64,000 nt of DNA, taken from JANQHS01 sp965227315. GTDB lineage: Bacteria; Bacteroidota; Bacteroidia; Cytophagales; CCMP332. The position numbers and the translations under genes are program-made. Location: positions 1,674,001 through 1,738,000 of the forward strand of contig OZ245737.1 of assembly GCA_965227315.1 (NCBI GenBank), read 5' to 3'. Below, piece after piece: positions 1 through 8,570 of the stretch (position 1 is its first letter; every line of letters begins with the position of its first letter). The notes below the pieces were generated by a model. The model was not told the DNA's origin. It saw only the letters and a program-made list of their open reading frames with translations, and searched no databases.

Positions 1-41
1 AACGTTCGGGAGAAGAGCTGGAATTCAGCGTCCGTTTTTGA
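1..41 (+). CDS. 3' end of an outer-membrane protein gene (partial)
   Basis: The third frame reads into the window and stops at the TGA at 39-41. The last residues are GEELEFSVRF, an alternating hydrophobic strand ending in Phe, which is the usual C-terminal signature of an outer-membrane beta-barrel. Only about a dozen residues are visible and two other frames also stop within 55 bases, so this is a guess from the terminal strand alone. Confidence 0.35.
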   Translation, partial: RSGEELEFSVRF

Positions 42-93
42 ATAATAAAATCTAATTTTTTCTTACGTAGTTGCTTGGTGGTTGTCCTGATAA

Positions 94-124
94 TTGGGAA
101 ATTGTGAGGACATAGCTAGCTTTG
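94..124 (+). promoter_or_regulatory. Bacteroidota-type promoter of the TPR membrane gene
   Basis: A perfect -7 box TAGCTTTG (117-124) is preceded by TTG (94-96) at 20 bases, close to the Bacteroidota consensus TTTG-N19-TAnnTTTG. The ATG at 141 follows 16 bases later, giving the short leader usual in this phylum. Confidence 0.5.
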
Positions 125-140
125 CAAGCTGTTTCTTCCT

Positions 141-1832
141 ATGCTAAACCAGAAGCACCAAGAAAGCGTAAAAAGGGCTCTTATTTCCCTTATTATTTAT
201 GTGCCCATAGTCTGGGCATTGTTGGAGTTGGCTGCCTATTATTTGGATAGGGTCAACGCCTCCGGATCCTATATTGAAATTCTCATTACCCTGTCTTTTT
301 TCGGTCTTGTGGCTGTGGTGATCAGGTCCTGGTTTGTCGATATGCCGGGCAAAAGGTTCACAAAAACCGAATTCGCCCTATTGGGCTCCAACCTCATCCT
401 TTGTCTGATCATTTTTCAATTGCTCTTCAGCGGATCGGGAAGGGATTGGAACAAAGGTATCCTCGTCGTTCGACAACCACAGACGATCAGAATCGGAATG
501 CTTGGTGTGACCAGAGTATCCGGTCAAACCCTCCAGGAAAATCTCCTTGGTGCCATGCAGAAATCTTTGATGTCAGGCATTTCCTACATCGATGGACTCA
601 AGGTGATCGATGCCAGCTACATCGATCTGGAACCCGGCAAGGGATTGCAACAACTGGCCGATCCCAAACTCAAAGAACAGCTTGAAATTCATTATGTGGT
701 GTCCATGACCGTGCTTCCGAGGAATAACGGAGACCGGTTCAGGCTCCTGATCAATCTTTTGGATATCGATGACCTTAAGATCGAATGGTCCGGTCAGTAT
801 GATACAGATTTTGATTCCTTCTTCCCTACCGTGAACAAGATCACCATCGAATTGGGAGAAAACTTTGGAAGGAACTCAAATTACAAACCCATCACCCTGA
901 ACGGGAGCGCGGTCAAACCCTTTTTGAAGGGAATGTACAATTACAGGCAGTTCTCTCTTGAAAGCAGGTATGAGGCCTCAAGGTTTTTTCAGGAATCATT
1001 TCTCAATGACACCAGCAATATCCTGCCCCTGGTTTACCGGGCCATCAACGATCTCAACCTGATCTTTTACGGATACTCTCCGCAGGAGGATAGGGTAAAC
1101 GGGATCAGGCATATTATAAGCTCCGCCGAATCGCAGAATATTCCCGAGGCCTTTACGGCAAGGGCCCTTCTTGACCTGTTTTTCCAATACGATTGGGAAT
1201 CCGCGGAAAAAAATCTGGTCCGGTCGATGAACATGGCTCCCCAGGATTATGTGAATTATTTCGAGCTTGGAATCATACAGGGATTACAGGGTAAATGGGA
1301 CAGATCCATACAAACCTTCACCAAATACAGAGAGGAAGATCCGCTGAATGAAATGTACAGACTTGGATTGTCCGTCTCATATCTCCACCAGGGATTGATC
1401 GATTCCGCATATTATTTCTACACCCAATACCATCAGGCAAAGACCTCGGAAGATCCGGAAGCGATGAGGTTTCCCTTGATACTCGAGTATTATCTCGGCA
1501 ACAAAAGCTCCGGCGAGATCCACTGCGATTTCTCCAATGGAGACCTCGTCTGTGCATGGCTGGCAGGGAAGAACGAAACCCCGATAGAGATCCTGGAAGA
1601 GAATATCAGAAATATAAAATCCCGAAACGGGTTTCATAGCATTCCTGAAGAGATGATCATGGCTTCGTACCATTCGGGGGCGGGCAATTTTCAGGCTTCA
1701 AAGGAGTATCTCAATATTGCCCTTGAAAACCGAAGTCCGTTCATGGTTTTCCTTAAACTCGGCTTGTTTCCTTGGCTGGAAGGTGATGCGGAAGGTCAAA
1801 AGATCCTTTCGCAGATGGGTTTGGCCTCTTAA
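141..1832 (+). CDS. Membrane-anchored TPR protein
   Basis: A 563-residue protein with three N-terminal membrane segments (about residues 14-34, 46-64, 79-97) and a large soluble part. Residues about 115-165 (starting IRIGMLGVTR) resemble the FlgO/TolB-like alpha-beta module that often precedes tetratricopeptide repeats in Bacteroidota cyclase and signalling proteins. The C-terminal half (about 270-560) is helical with TPR-like pairs such as the stretch around residues 350-450 (SAEKNLVRSMNMAPQDYVNY). No enzymatic motif is visible. It probably works as a protein-interaction or signalling scaffold at the inner membrane. The exact partner is unknown. It stands alone downstream of a good promoter. 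Confidence 0.7.
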   Translation: MLNQKHQESVKRALISLIIYVPIVWALLELAAYYLDRVNASGSYIEILITLSFFGLVAVVIRSWFVDMPGKRFTKTEFALLGSNLILCLIIFQLLFSGSGRDWNKGILVVRQPQTIRIGMLGVTRVSGQTLQENLLGAMQKSLMSGISYIDGLKVIDASYIDLEPGKGLQQLADPKLKEQLEIHYVVSMTVLPRNNGDRFRLLINLLDIDDLKIEWSGQYDTDFDSFFPTVNKITIELGENFGRNSNYKPITLNGSAVKPFLKGMYNYRQFSLESRYEASRFFQESFLNDTSNILPLVYRAINDLNLIFYGYSPQEDRVNGIRHIISSAESQNIPEAFTARALLDLFFQYDWESAEKNLVRSMNMAPQDYVNYFELGIIQGLQGKWDRSIQTFTKYREEDPLNEMYRLGLSVSYLHQGLIDSAYYFYTQYHQAKTSEDPEAMRFPLILEYYLGNKSSGEIHCDFSNGDLVCAWLAGKNETPIEILEENIRNIKSRNGFHSIPEEMIMASYHSGAGNFQASKEYLNIALENRSPFMVFLKLGLFPWLEGDAEGQKILSQMGLAS

Positions 1833-1839
1833 AAATCCT

Positions 1840-1847
1840 TAATTTTG
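1840..1847 (+). promoter_or_regulatory. Candidate -7 box before the His-rich gene
   Basis: TAATTTTG matches TAnnTTTG exactly and lies 6 bases before the ATG at 1854. A TTTG at 1820-1823 could be the -33 element, but the 16-base spacing is shorter than the usual 19. Confidence 0.35.
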
Positions 1848-1853
1848 CGGTTT

Positions 1854-2162
1854 ATGTCTGCAATTCCACATTGGAAAAAGGCCATTCTGGCCGTCTACAG
1901 CATATTTCTGGCGGTTTTCTTGTCCGGTTTCTGGTTTTTTCACCATCATGAAAACCAGACTCATGAGCATGAAAAGCATGCCAGTGTGGAGGTTTCCTGT
2001 GATATCTGTGATGCATTTTTTGTAGAAAAGGAATCTTTTTCACACCAGGTAATTCTAGATCCAACCACTGCTAGCGCACACTTTTTTCTTCTTACCAGTA
2101 CGGAGGTTGAAGCCCTCAGGGCTGAGGTAAAATCCAATCGAGGCCCTCCTTCCCTGGCCTGA
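1854..2162 (+). CDS. Small His/Cys-rich membrane protein, probable metal handling
   Basis: A 102-residue protein: short N-terminus, one membrane segment (about residues 10-27), then a His-rich stretch (HHHENQTHEHEKH) followed by a CDICD motif with two cysteines. Clustered His and Cys just outside the membrane suggest metal binding in the periplasm. It sits directly upstream of a TonB-dependent receptor and its lipoprotein, so a role in metal sensing or delivery for that uptake system is inferred. I do not recognise a named family. An open TTG codon exists at 1845 but ATG 1854 is preferred, as it follows the -7 box. Confidence 0.6.
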   Translation: MSAIPHWKKAILAVYSIFLAVFLSGFWFFHHHENQTHEHEKHASVEVSCDICDAFFVEKESFSHQVILDPTTASAHFFLLTSTEVEALRAEVKSNRGPPSLA

Positions 2163-2240
2163 TCCCATTCACTTTTTCCATTTAAGCCAGCAAGGCTTTC
2201 TCTAATCAATTTTTTTTAGGGCTCCGCCCTCATTCAGTAC

Positions 2241-4559
2241 ATGTCAAAACATCTACTGTCATATATATTTTTTTATGCTTTCCTGAATTCTCTCAGTGCT
2301 CAGGAAAAGGACTGCTCCTTGGTCATTTCGGGCTATGTCCTGGATGAGCACAGCAAGGAGCCACTACCCTTTTCATCAGTACAGATATTGCCAAAAGGGA
2401 AAGCAACAGCTGCAGATGAGGAAGGTTTTTTCAGGATCGAAGGCCTATGCCCAGGAACCTATGAACTGATCTGTTCGCATGTAGGCTGCTCTCCGGTTTA
2501 TCAAACCGTAGAATTAAACTCCAATGTGAAGGTCAATTTTTATCCCGAGCACCATGCCGAAGAACTGAACGCAGTGGTGATCCGCGGAGAGAAGGTAAAA
2601 GAGGTGGAAACACTGAATACGGCGGTGATCAAGGATGAAGAATTATTATTGACCAGAGGAGATCCACTCGGTGAAAATCTAAAGGAGATCCCCGGAATGA
2701 CCTCGTTGAATACGGGTGCGAGCATTTCAAAGCCAATGCTTCATGGTATGACTGGACAAAGGTTGTTGATCATGAACAATGGGATACGCCATGAAGCTCA
2801 GCAATGGGGAAATGAACATGCCCCGGAACTCGACCCTTTCGTTTCAACCGAGCTTTCGGTGGTTAAAGGACCTCAGGGGGTACGTTATGGTCCCGATGCC
2901 ATCGCAGGTGTGGTAAGCGTAGACCCAAGTGAACTTCCAACGCTCCCCGGTCTCAAGGCAGATATCAATCTGATCGGAAACAGCAACGGAAGACAAGGAA
3001 TAGCCTCGGCTACCCTGGAAGGCGCATTGAAGAAAATCGAGGGCCTTGGGTACAGGATCCAGGGTACATTAAAGAGAGGCGGAAATTTTCATACCCCGGA
3101 TTATTACCTGGACAATACCGGAATGAGGGAGTATAATTTTTCCTGGGGACTTGGATATTTCAAAAAACAGGCTGGAATCGATCTTTTTTATAGTCAATTC
3201 AATAGTGATATTGGGATACTTGCTGCCTCACACATTGGAAACTTAACTGATCTTGAAAATGCATTTGAAGCCTCCCGGCCGAGGGGAGACAACGAGTTTA
3301 CTTACGAAATAGGGCGTCCCTGGCAACATCTTGAGCATGAACTTTTTAAGGTTAGGGCCTATTGGCGCCTCGGCGCTCAGAACAAATTGGTTTTTGTATA
3401 TGGTCGCCAATACAACCTGAGAGATGAATATGATGTTCCGCATCGAGGAAGAAGAAACTCCGACGAACCAGATCTTCGATTTGAAATAACCACCCATACG
3501 GGAGAATTGGTTTTCGAAAACAATTCTTCAAAAGGGTTTTTTGGAGAGTTCGGGTTTATGGGACTCGACCAGAAAAACACCTATGAGGGGCGTTTTTTCA
3601 TTCCAAACTTCACCAAAACCGGTGCCGGACTTTTTGCCCTGCAATCCTGGAAAAAGGGAAGGTGGCTATTTGAGGCTGGGGCCAGATACGACTACTATGA
3701 TCAAAAGGTATATCTCTGGGAAGGGGATTCATTATTAGAACCCGAATACACTTTTCAGAATTTTACCCTTTCGGCAGGGGCGAATTATCAGTTTAATCCA
3801 AACCTCAAGCTGTTCCTGAACATAGGGTCCGCCTGGAGACCGCCCTATGTCAATGAGATGTTCAGCGATGGTGTGCACCATGGTTCAGCTTCCTACGAAA
3901 TAGGCAATCCCCATTTGACTGAAGAAAGATCATTGCAATTCACATTAGGCGGAGAGTGGACATCCCAGAGAGTGTTTATTTCCAGCGAAGCATATTATAC
4001 CGATTTTCAGAATTACATATATCTAAGACCATATAAGCCACCTACCCTCACGATCAGAGGAGCTTTCCCAACATTCATCTACGATCAGGTACCTGCCGTA
4101 TATTATGGTTGGGATTTTCTCGGAAGATTTGACCTAAGCAAGCAATTCGAATGGACAGTAAAAGCCTCAGTCGTTCGGGCCTATGAAAAGGAAAATTCCG
4201 AATTCCTGGTCTTCATTCCGGCCGACCGATTAGAGACAGAGATCCGGTTCAAAGTTCCAAACCTGGAAAAGGAGAAAAACACATTTATCGGTCTTGGGGC
4301 CCAGCTGGTTGCAAAACAATGGAGGGTTAATCCTGAGGTTGACTACGTGCCTCCTCCTGAAGCTTATCAACTGGTTTTCTTAAAAGCCGGCACCAGATTA
4401 TGGATGGGAAAACAACCGCTGAATTTGGTGCTGCGCGTAAACAATCTATTGAACACAAGGTACAGGGATTACCTGAACCGGTACAGATACTTTGCCGATG
4501 ATATCGGCAGGAACATTTCACTTAAAATTAATTTACCCATAAACTTTACAAACAATTAG
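2241..4559 (+). CDS. TonB-dependent receptor with carboxypeptidase-like N-domain
   Basis: A 772-residue outer-membrane receptor. Signal peptide (1-20, ending SLSAQ), a carboxypeptidase-regulatory-like beta-sandwich (about 28-105, SGYVLDEHSKEPLPFSSVQI), then the plug (about 120-225, with GENLKEIPGM and VVKGPQGVRYGPDAIAGVV) and a 22-strand-type barrel to the end. Ends in INLPINFTNN, without the usual terminal aromatic. Such receptors take up chelated metals or small organics using TonB energy. The His/Cys-rich protein upstream and the acidic lipoprotein 4 bases downstream suggest a divalent-metal or metallophore substrate; the substrate itself cannot be read from the sequence. Confidence 0.9.
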   Translation: MSKHLLSYIFFYAFLNSLSAQEKDCSLVISGYVLDEHSKEPLPFSSVQILPKGKATAADEEGFFRIEGLCPGTYELICSHVGCSPVYQTVELNSNVKVNFYPEHHAEELNAVVIRGEKVKEVETLNTAVIKDEELLLTRGDPLGENLKEIPGMTSLNTGASISKPMLHGMTGQRLLIMNNGIRHEAQQWGNEHAPELDPFVSTELSVVKGPQGVRYGPDAIAGVVSVDPSELPTLPGLKADINLIGNSNGRQGIASATLEGALKKIEGLGYRIQGTLKRGGNFHTPDYYLDNTGMREYNFSWGLGYFKKQAGIDLFYSQFNSDIGILAASHIGNLTDLENAFEASRPRGDNEFTYEIGRPWQHLEHELFKVRAYWRLGAQNKLVFVYGRQYNLRDEYDVPHRGRRNSDEPDLRFEITTHTGELVFENNSSKGFFGEFGFMGLDQKNTYEGRFFIPNFTKTGAGLFALQSWKKGRWLFEAGARYDYYDQKVYLWEGDSLLEPEYTFQNFTLSAGANYQFNPNLKLFLNIGSAWRPPYVNEMFSDGVHHGSASYEIGNPHLTEERSLQFTLGGEWTSQRVFISSEAYYTDFQNYIYLRPYKPPTLTIRGAFPTFIYDQVPAVYYGWDFLGRFDLSKQFEWTVKASVVRAYEKENSEFLVFIPADRLETEIRFKVPNLEKEKNTFIGLGAQLVAKQWRVNPEVDYVPPPEAYQLVFLKAGTRLWMGKQPLNLVLRVNNLLNTRYRDYLNRYRYFADDIGRNISLKINLPINFTNN

Positions 4560-4563
4560 AACT

Positions 4564-5115
4564 ATGAACAAGTCAATTTTTATTTCACTATTCGCTTTGA
4601 TCGTCCTGGCATATGGATGTAAGGATGATGATGATCCGGCACCGGCACCTCCGAAGAACGAAGAGGAGGTGATCACGACTGTGATTCTTACGTTTACTGA
4701 GAAAGGGGGAACTGCAACTTCAACATTTACTTACCGTGATGCTGATGGTGATGGTGGAAATCCTCCAACTACCTGGGAACCCATTACATTGGATACAAGC
4801 AAGGTTTACGAATTGAGCATAGCGCTGCTTGATGAATCCGACGCTGATGATGTCGATACCATTACAAATGAGATCCTGGACGAAGCTGATGAGCACCTTT
4901 TCTGCTTTACTCCAACAGGAGCTGATGTGGCTATCACCATAACCGACTCAGACGGTAGTTTGCCACTTGGTCTGGAGTCTGACTGGGATTGCGGTGCAAC
5001 AAGCGCAGGAACAGTTAAGATCGTCCTGAAGCATCAGCCTGATGGTGAAAAGGATGGTACTTGTGACCCCGGAGATACCGATATCGAGCTTGATTGGATA
5101 ACGACGATCCAATAA
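4564..5115 (+). CDS. Acidic lipoprotein of the TonB-receptor unit (type 1 periplasmic-binding-fold-like annotation)
   Basis: A 183-residue lipoprotein: signal peptide with lipobox at LAYGC (Cys19), followed by KDDDDPAPAPPKNEEE, a Pro/Asp-rich linker. The rest is an acidic beta-rich domain with repeated TFTEKGGT and TFTYRDADGDGG-type strands. This matches a family of about 180 residues seen beside TonB receptors in Flavobacteriia and often labelled type 1 periplasmic binding fold superfamily. The start lies 4 bases after the receptor stop, so the two are co-transcribed. It may be a surface or periplasmic ligand-binding partner of the receptor; Asp-rich loops could bind divalent cations (inference). 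Confidence 0.75.
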   Translation: MNKSIFISLFALIVLAYGCKDDDDPAPAPPKNEEEVITTVILTFTEKGGTATSTFTYRDADGDGGNPPTTWEPITLDTSKVYELSIALLDESDADDVDTITNEILDEADEHLFCFTPTGADVAITITDSDGSLPLGLESDWDCGATSAGTVKIVLKHQPDGEKDGTCDPGDTDIELDWITTIQ

Positions 5116-5122
5116 CAGGAAA

Positions 5123-5272
5123 TCATTTTTTCCTACCGGCACTTTTCAGTGCCTTATCAATGATCCATTCCAATTGACCATTGATACTTCTGAAATCATC
5201 GGCCGCCCATTTTTCCAGGGCGGCCAATGTTTCGGGATCCAATCTTAATACAAACGGCTTCTTTTTGGCCAT
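5123..5272 (-). CDS. 49-residue Arc-type ribbon-helix-helix protein
   Basis: A short gene read by hand on the minus strand: MAKKKPFVLRL, then DPETLAALEKWAADDF and RSINGQLEWIIDKALK, ending GRKK. A beta strand with alternating residues (PFVLRLD) followed by two helices with the turn at FRSINGQ is the Arc/MetJ ribbon-helix-helix DNA-binding fold. It begins 2 bases after the stop of the preceding membrane-protein gene and is the third gene of an operon with an SPFH protein. In Bacteroidota this trio is recurrent. It is probably the operon's repressor (inference). Confidence 0.8.
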   Translation of the reverse strand: MAKKKPFVLRLDPETLAALEKWAADDFRSINGQLEWIIDKALKSAGRKK

Positions 5273-5274
5273 CC

Positions 5275-5805
5275 CTAATATTCCTGTTCAGGGTTCATAA
5301 GCTTCTCCATCTTTCTTCTTAATTCCTCATGCCTTTGGGTCCCAAAATTTAGCATAGGAGCGTTGTTCCTCCTGATTGTCAAAACCCATCCCCCTTTCAT
5401 GATCATTGATCTTTTGTTGTATCCCCATTTGTAACCAAATCCTCTGGATTCAAAAAGCGGATTGATCTTTCGGATCTTCCATTCTATAATTTCTTCTCTG
5501 CGGATCTTTTTGAGGGAGAAGTGAATGGGAATGAATCTGTAAAAAAGACTTCCGTCTTTAATTTCAAGGATAAGCCTGGACTTGAAGATCATAAGATTCA
5601 CGGCAAAAAGAGCAAGGAAGGTACCTATGCTCAACAACAAATACCTTTCCCTTCCCTCCAAGAACCCGGTTCCCTGCTCTACCTGATCCAACTCGTTGAC
5701 CATGGAAAAGACCAATGTCAGTACGGCGAACAAGGTCACCATCCCCACCAACCATAAAATCCAGGATGCGAATCCCTGCTCTTCTTTAAAATAGGCCGAA
5801 CTCAT
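5275..5805 (-). CDS. Two-TM membrane protein with PH-like domain
   Basis: A 176-residue protein with two membrane helices (about residues 14-36 and 52-72) and a basic beta-rich cytoplasmic tail (about 78-165) whose strand pattern (LILEIKDGSLFYRFIPIHFS, then KIRREEIIEWKIRKI) looks like a bacterial PH-type domain. It lies between the SPFH gene (2 bases upstream) and the RHH gene (2 bases downstream). It probably works in the same membrane complex as the SPFH protein. No catalytic residues seen. Confidence 0.7.
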   Translation of the reverse strand: MSSAYFKEEQGFASWILWLVGMVTLFAVLTLVFSMVNELDQVEQGTGFLEGRERYLLLSIGTFLALFAVNLMIFKSRLILEIKDGSLFYRFIPIHFSLKKIRREEIIEWKIRKINPLFESRGFGYKWGYNKRSMIMKGGWVLTIRRNNAPMLNFGTQRHEELRRKMEKLMNPEQEY

Positions 5806-5807
5806 GA

Positions 5808-6662
5808 TCAGGAATATAGTGTGCCGGTATTCACAACAGGATTCACATCCTTATCCGAGCAAAGGACTACCATAAGATTGGAGACCATGGAAGCCTTCCT
5901 TTCCTCATCAAGCTCAACAATTTCCTGCTTGCTCAAGGCTTCCAGAGCCAGATCGACCATTCCTACAGCTCCCTCCACGATCTTGGTCCTTGCAGCGACA
6001 ATGGCGGTAGCCTGCTGTCTTTTCAGCATGGCATTGGCGATCTCACTGGCATAAGCCAGGTAAGCGATCCTCGCTTCGATCACGTGGATCCCTGCAATAG
6101 ACAATCGATCCCTCAGTTCCTCCTCAAGAGTGTGGTTCACCTCTTCCAGGCCAGAGCGAAGGGTGATCTCCACATGCCCGTCTTCGAAATTATCATAAGG
6201 ATACATCCCTGCAAGCTTTCGAACAGCAGCATCGGACTGAACTCTAACAAATGATTCATAATCATCGACTTCAAAGGCTGCTGAAAAGGTATCCCTGACC
6301 TGCCATACCAGGATCACGGATATCATGATCGGGTTGCCAAGCTTATCGTTCACCTTGACCTTTTCGGAATCAAAATTCCTGGCTCTTAAGGAAATGGTCT
6401 TCTTATAGTAAAAAGGATTCATCCAAAAAAAGCCATTGTCCTTTACGGTGCCACGGTAACTCCCGAACAATGTCATGACCATGGATTTATTGGGGTATAC
6501 GATGAAAAAACCCAGGGATAGGACGAGACCGGCACCGATGAGAAACAGATTCCATGGGCTTTTTGTCAATATCAATAAATATGTACCAAACCCTAGCAAA
6601 AGCAAAACGAGCAGCAAGATCAGGTACCCTGAAATTGCCTTAACTGATCTTTCTTCTTTCAT
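5808..6662 (-). CDS. SPFH/Band 7 domain protein
   Basis: A 284-residue stomatin/prohibitin-family protein. Two membrane segments (about 10-32 and 38-55), then the SPFH domain (about 55-215: YPNKSMVMTLFGSYRGTV, LGNPIMISVILVWQVRDT, LRDRLSIAGIHVIEARIAYL) and a helical tail with the family-typical MLKRQQATAIVAARTKIVEGAV. SPFH proteins oligomerise into membrane-associated rings or microdomains. First gene of a three-gene minus-strand operon ending in a ribbon-helix-helix protein. Identification is secure; the physiological role is not. Confidence 0.9.
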   Translation of the reverse strand: MKEERSVKAISGYLILLLVLLLLGFGTYLLILTKSPWNLFLIGAGLVLSLGFFIVYPNKSMVMTLFGSYRGTVKDNGFFWMNPFYYKKTISLRARNFDSEKVKVNDKLGNPIMISVILVWQVRDTFSAAFEVDDYESFVRVQSDAAVRKLAGMYPYDNFEDGHVEITLRSGLEEVNHTLEEELRDRLSIAGIHVIEARIAYLAYASEIANAMLKRQQATAIVAARTKIVEGAVGMVDLALEALSKQEIVELDEERKASMVSNLMVVLCSDKDVNPVVNTGTLYS

Positions 6663-6768
6663 AACTGATTTAATTTGATATCACAATAATATTAATTTAA
6701 TTCATATTACGCAATTGGAACGCTTAGGTTTCGATTTTTCGTTTGTTTATTGATTATTTTTGCTGCCG

Positions 6769-8082
6769 ATGAGGAAAATTGGAGGATACTTATTCCTGGC
6801 CATCCTTATATCTATTGTTTCCTGCCAGGAAAAGTCAAATCAGGAGGAAAAGCAGGAAGTTCCTGTCGTTGCTGAACCTGCTCCGCCGGAAGAGGTTTTT
6901 GTCTTCGGCATACCGGAGGATTCCGTAATCGTTTCGGAGGGACGCATCAGGAGAAATCAGTTTCTGGCCACCATTCTTCAAAGAAATGGCATCGAAGGGG
7001 AGCAGATCCACCAGGTGAGCAAAAGGGCCGAAGGCGTGATAGACCTTCGAAAGATCAAATCGGGAAAGCATTATACCATGTACAGGAGTGGAGATTCGGC
7101 CGCTCCTCCAAAGGTCTTGGTCTATAAGGATAACCCGATCGATGAATACGCCTTTTATCTCCAGGACAGCATTCGGGTAGAACATATTCGCAATCCTGTG
7201 GATACCGTTCGCCAAACCCTGGCAGGCACCATCAAAAGTTCATTGTACGTCACTATTCTGGATCTGGAGGCCAATCCTGAGTTGGTTCATAAACTGTCGG
7301 AGATATATGCCTGGGAGATCGACTTTTTCCATCTGGACCTCAACGACCAATTCAGATTGATCTTCGATGAACTGTTCGTCAACGGAGAATCCGTCGGGAT
7401 CCACAGGATCCATGCAGTGGAATTCTCCCACCGGGGCACTCCTTTTCAGGCATATCATTATCCCATTGAAAATGAAGAGGACTATTATGACGAAGCCGGT
7501 CAGAGCCTGAGAAAAACGTTTCTAAAGGCACCTCTGAGATACTCGCGAATTTCCAGCCGGTATTCGGGAAGGAGATATCATCCGGTCTTAAAAAGGTACA
7601 AATCCCATAAGGGAACCGACTATGCCGCCCCAACAGGGACGCCGATCTACAGTGTTGGGGATGGAGTAGTCACGGAGGCCAGGTATGCCAAATACAATGG
7701 AAACTATGTGAAGATCCGCCACAACAGCGTATACAGCACCCAGTACCTACACATGAGCAAGATCAAATCCGGTGTGAAGCCCGGAAAGGTCGTGAAACAA
7801 GGCGAAGTGATCGGTTATGTGGGACAAACAGGTCTTGCCAACGGGCCGCATTGCTGCTTCCGGTTTTGGAAAAACGGATATCAGGTTGATCATCAAAGGG
7901 AAAAAATTCCGGCGACCAAGCCTGTTCCCGAAGAACGGCTTCAGGACTATCTGGCTTTCATCAGGCCTATGAAAAGAAAACTCCGGAAGATCCACTATCC
8001 TGAAGACAAATTCCTTCTGGATAGTATTCAACCGGAGATCGCTACCTCAACGAATCCTGTTATTCGTTCATCAAGGCCTTAA
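6769..8082 (+). CDS. LytM/M23-family peptidoglycan-directed lipoprotein
   Basis: A 437-residue lipoprotein (signal peptide, lipobox SIVSC with Cys19) with a Glu/Pro linker, a beta-rich middle region (about 50-245) and a C-terminal M23/LytM domain (about 265-390). Of the zinc site, H280 and D284 (SHKGTDYAAP) and H328 (YLHMS) are present and H361 begins the last motif, but the third zinc ligand expected in GPHxH is Cys363 (GPHCCFRFW). Many Bacteroidota homologues show this H-x-C variant, so activity may be altered or absent and the protein may serve as a regulator of amidases. ATG 6769 is preferred to TTG 6760. Its 3' end overlaps the convergent thioredoxin gene by 23 bases. Confidence 0.85.
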   Translation: MRKIGGYLFLAILISIVSCQEKSNQEEKQEVPVVAEPAPPEEVFVFGIPEDSVIVSEGRIRRNQFLATILQRNGIEGEQIHQVSKRAEGVIDLRKIKSGKHYTMYRSGDSAAPPKVLVYKDNPIDEYAFYLQDSIRVEHIRNPVDTVRQTLAGTIKSSLYVTILDLEANPELVHKLSEIYAWEIDFFHLDLNDQFRLIFDELFVNGESVGIHRIHAVEFSHRGTPFQAYHYPIENEEDYYDEAGQSLRKTFLKAPLRYSRISSRYSGRRYHPVLKRYKSHKGTDYAAPTGTPIYSVGDGVVTEARYAKYNGNYVKIRHNSVYSTQYLHMSKIKSGVKPGKVVKQGEVIGYVGQTGLANGPHCCFRFWKNGYQVDHQREKIPATKPVPEERLQDYLAFIRPMKRKLRKIHYPEDKFLLDSIQPEIATSTNPVIRSSRP

Positions 8083-8566
8083 TATCATCGGCAAGACCAT
8101 GCTTTCCGGGGATCTTGGCTTCCGGGTCCGCCATTTTTCCATCCTTATCGATCAAAAAATAATGAGGAACAAAACCGGTATCATATGCATCCCTGAAAGG
8201 AGAGCCAGGCTCATCTCTTGAGATCAGGTTGACTCCCTGTACATTGAATTTATCAATTGCAGCCTTCCATTTGGCCTCATCCTTTTCCTTAACCGCGACG
8301 TAGAGAAAAACCACACCTTCTTCCCCTTTGAATTCTTCTCTCAGTTTTTCACTCTTGGGCATTGACTGTATGCATGGCTTGCACCAGCTACCCCAAAGGT
8401 CCATGTAAACAACCTTTCCTTTGAAATCAGAAAGAGAAACCTCTTTTCCGTCAACATCCTCAAGGGTGAAATCGTAGGCCATGGCCCGATCTCCTTTTGG
8501 AAGGATCTCAGAAAAAGACGGATTAATAAAAAGACAAGCAATAAAAATCGATGCAACAAACTTCAT
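8060..8566 (-). CDS. TlpA-like periplasmic thioredoxin
   Basis: A 168-residue protein with signal peptide (about 1-20), then a TlpA/ResA-type thioredoxin domain: DFTLEDVDGKEVSLSDFKGK leading to the active site WGSWCKPC (Cys62 and Cys65), and the cis-Pro region near FVPHYFLIDKDGK. Such proteins reduce disulfides in the periplasm, for instance during cytochrome maturation or stress. An open frame extends 48 codons upstream, but that lies inside radA and lacks a signal sequence; ATG 8566 gives a proper one. It starts 4 bases after the radA stop, so probably co-transcribed with it. Confidence 0.9.
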   Translation of the reverse strand: MKFVASIFIACLFINPSFSEILPKGDRAMAYDFTLEDVDGKEVSLSDFKGKVVYMDLWGSWCKPCIQSMPKSEKLREEFKGEEGVVFLYVAVKEKDEAKWKAAIDKFNVQGVNLISRDEPGSPFRDAYDTGFVPHYFLIDKDGKMADPEAKIPGKHGLADDIKALMNE

Positions 8567-8570
8567 ATTC

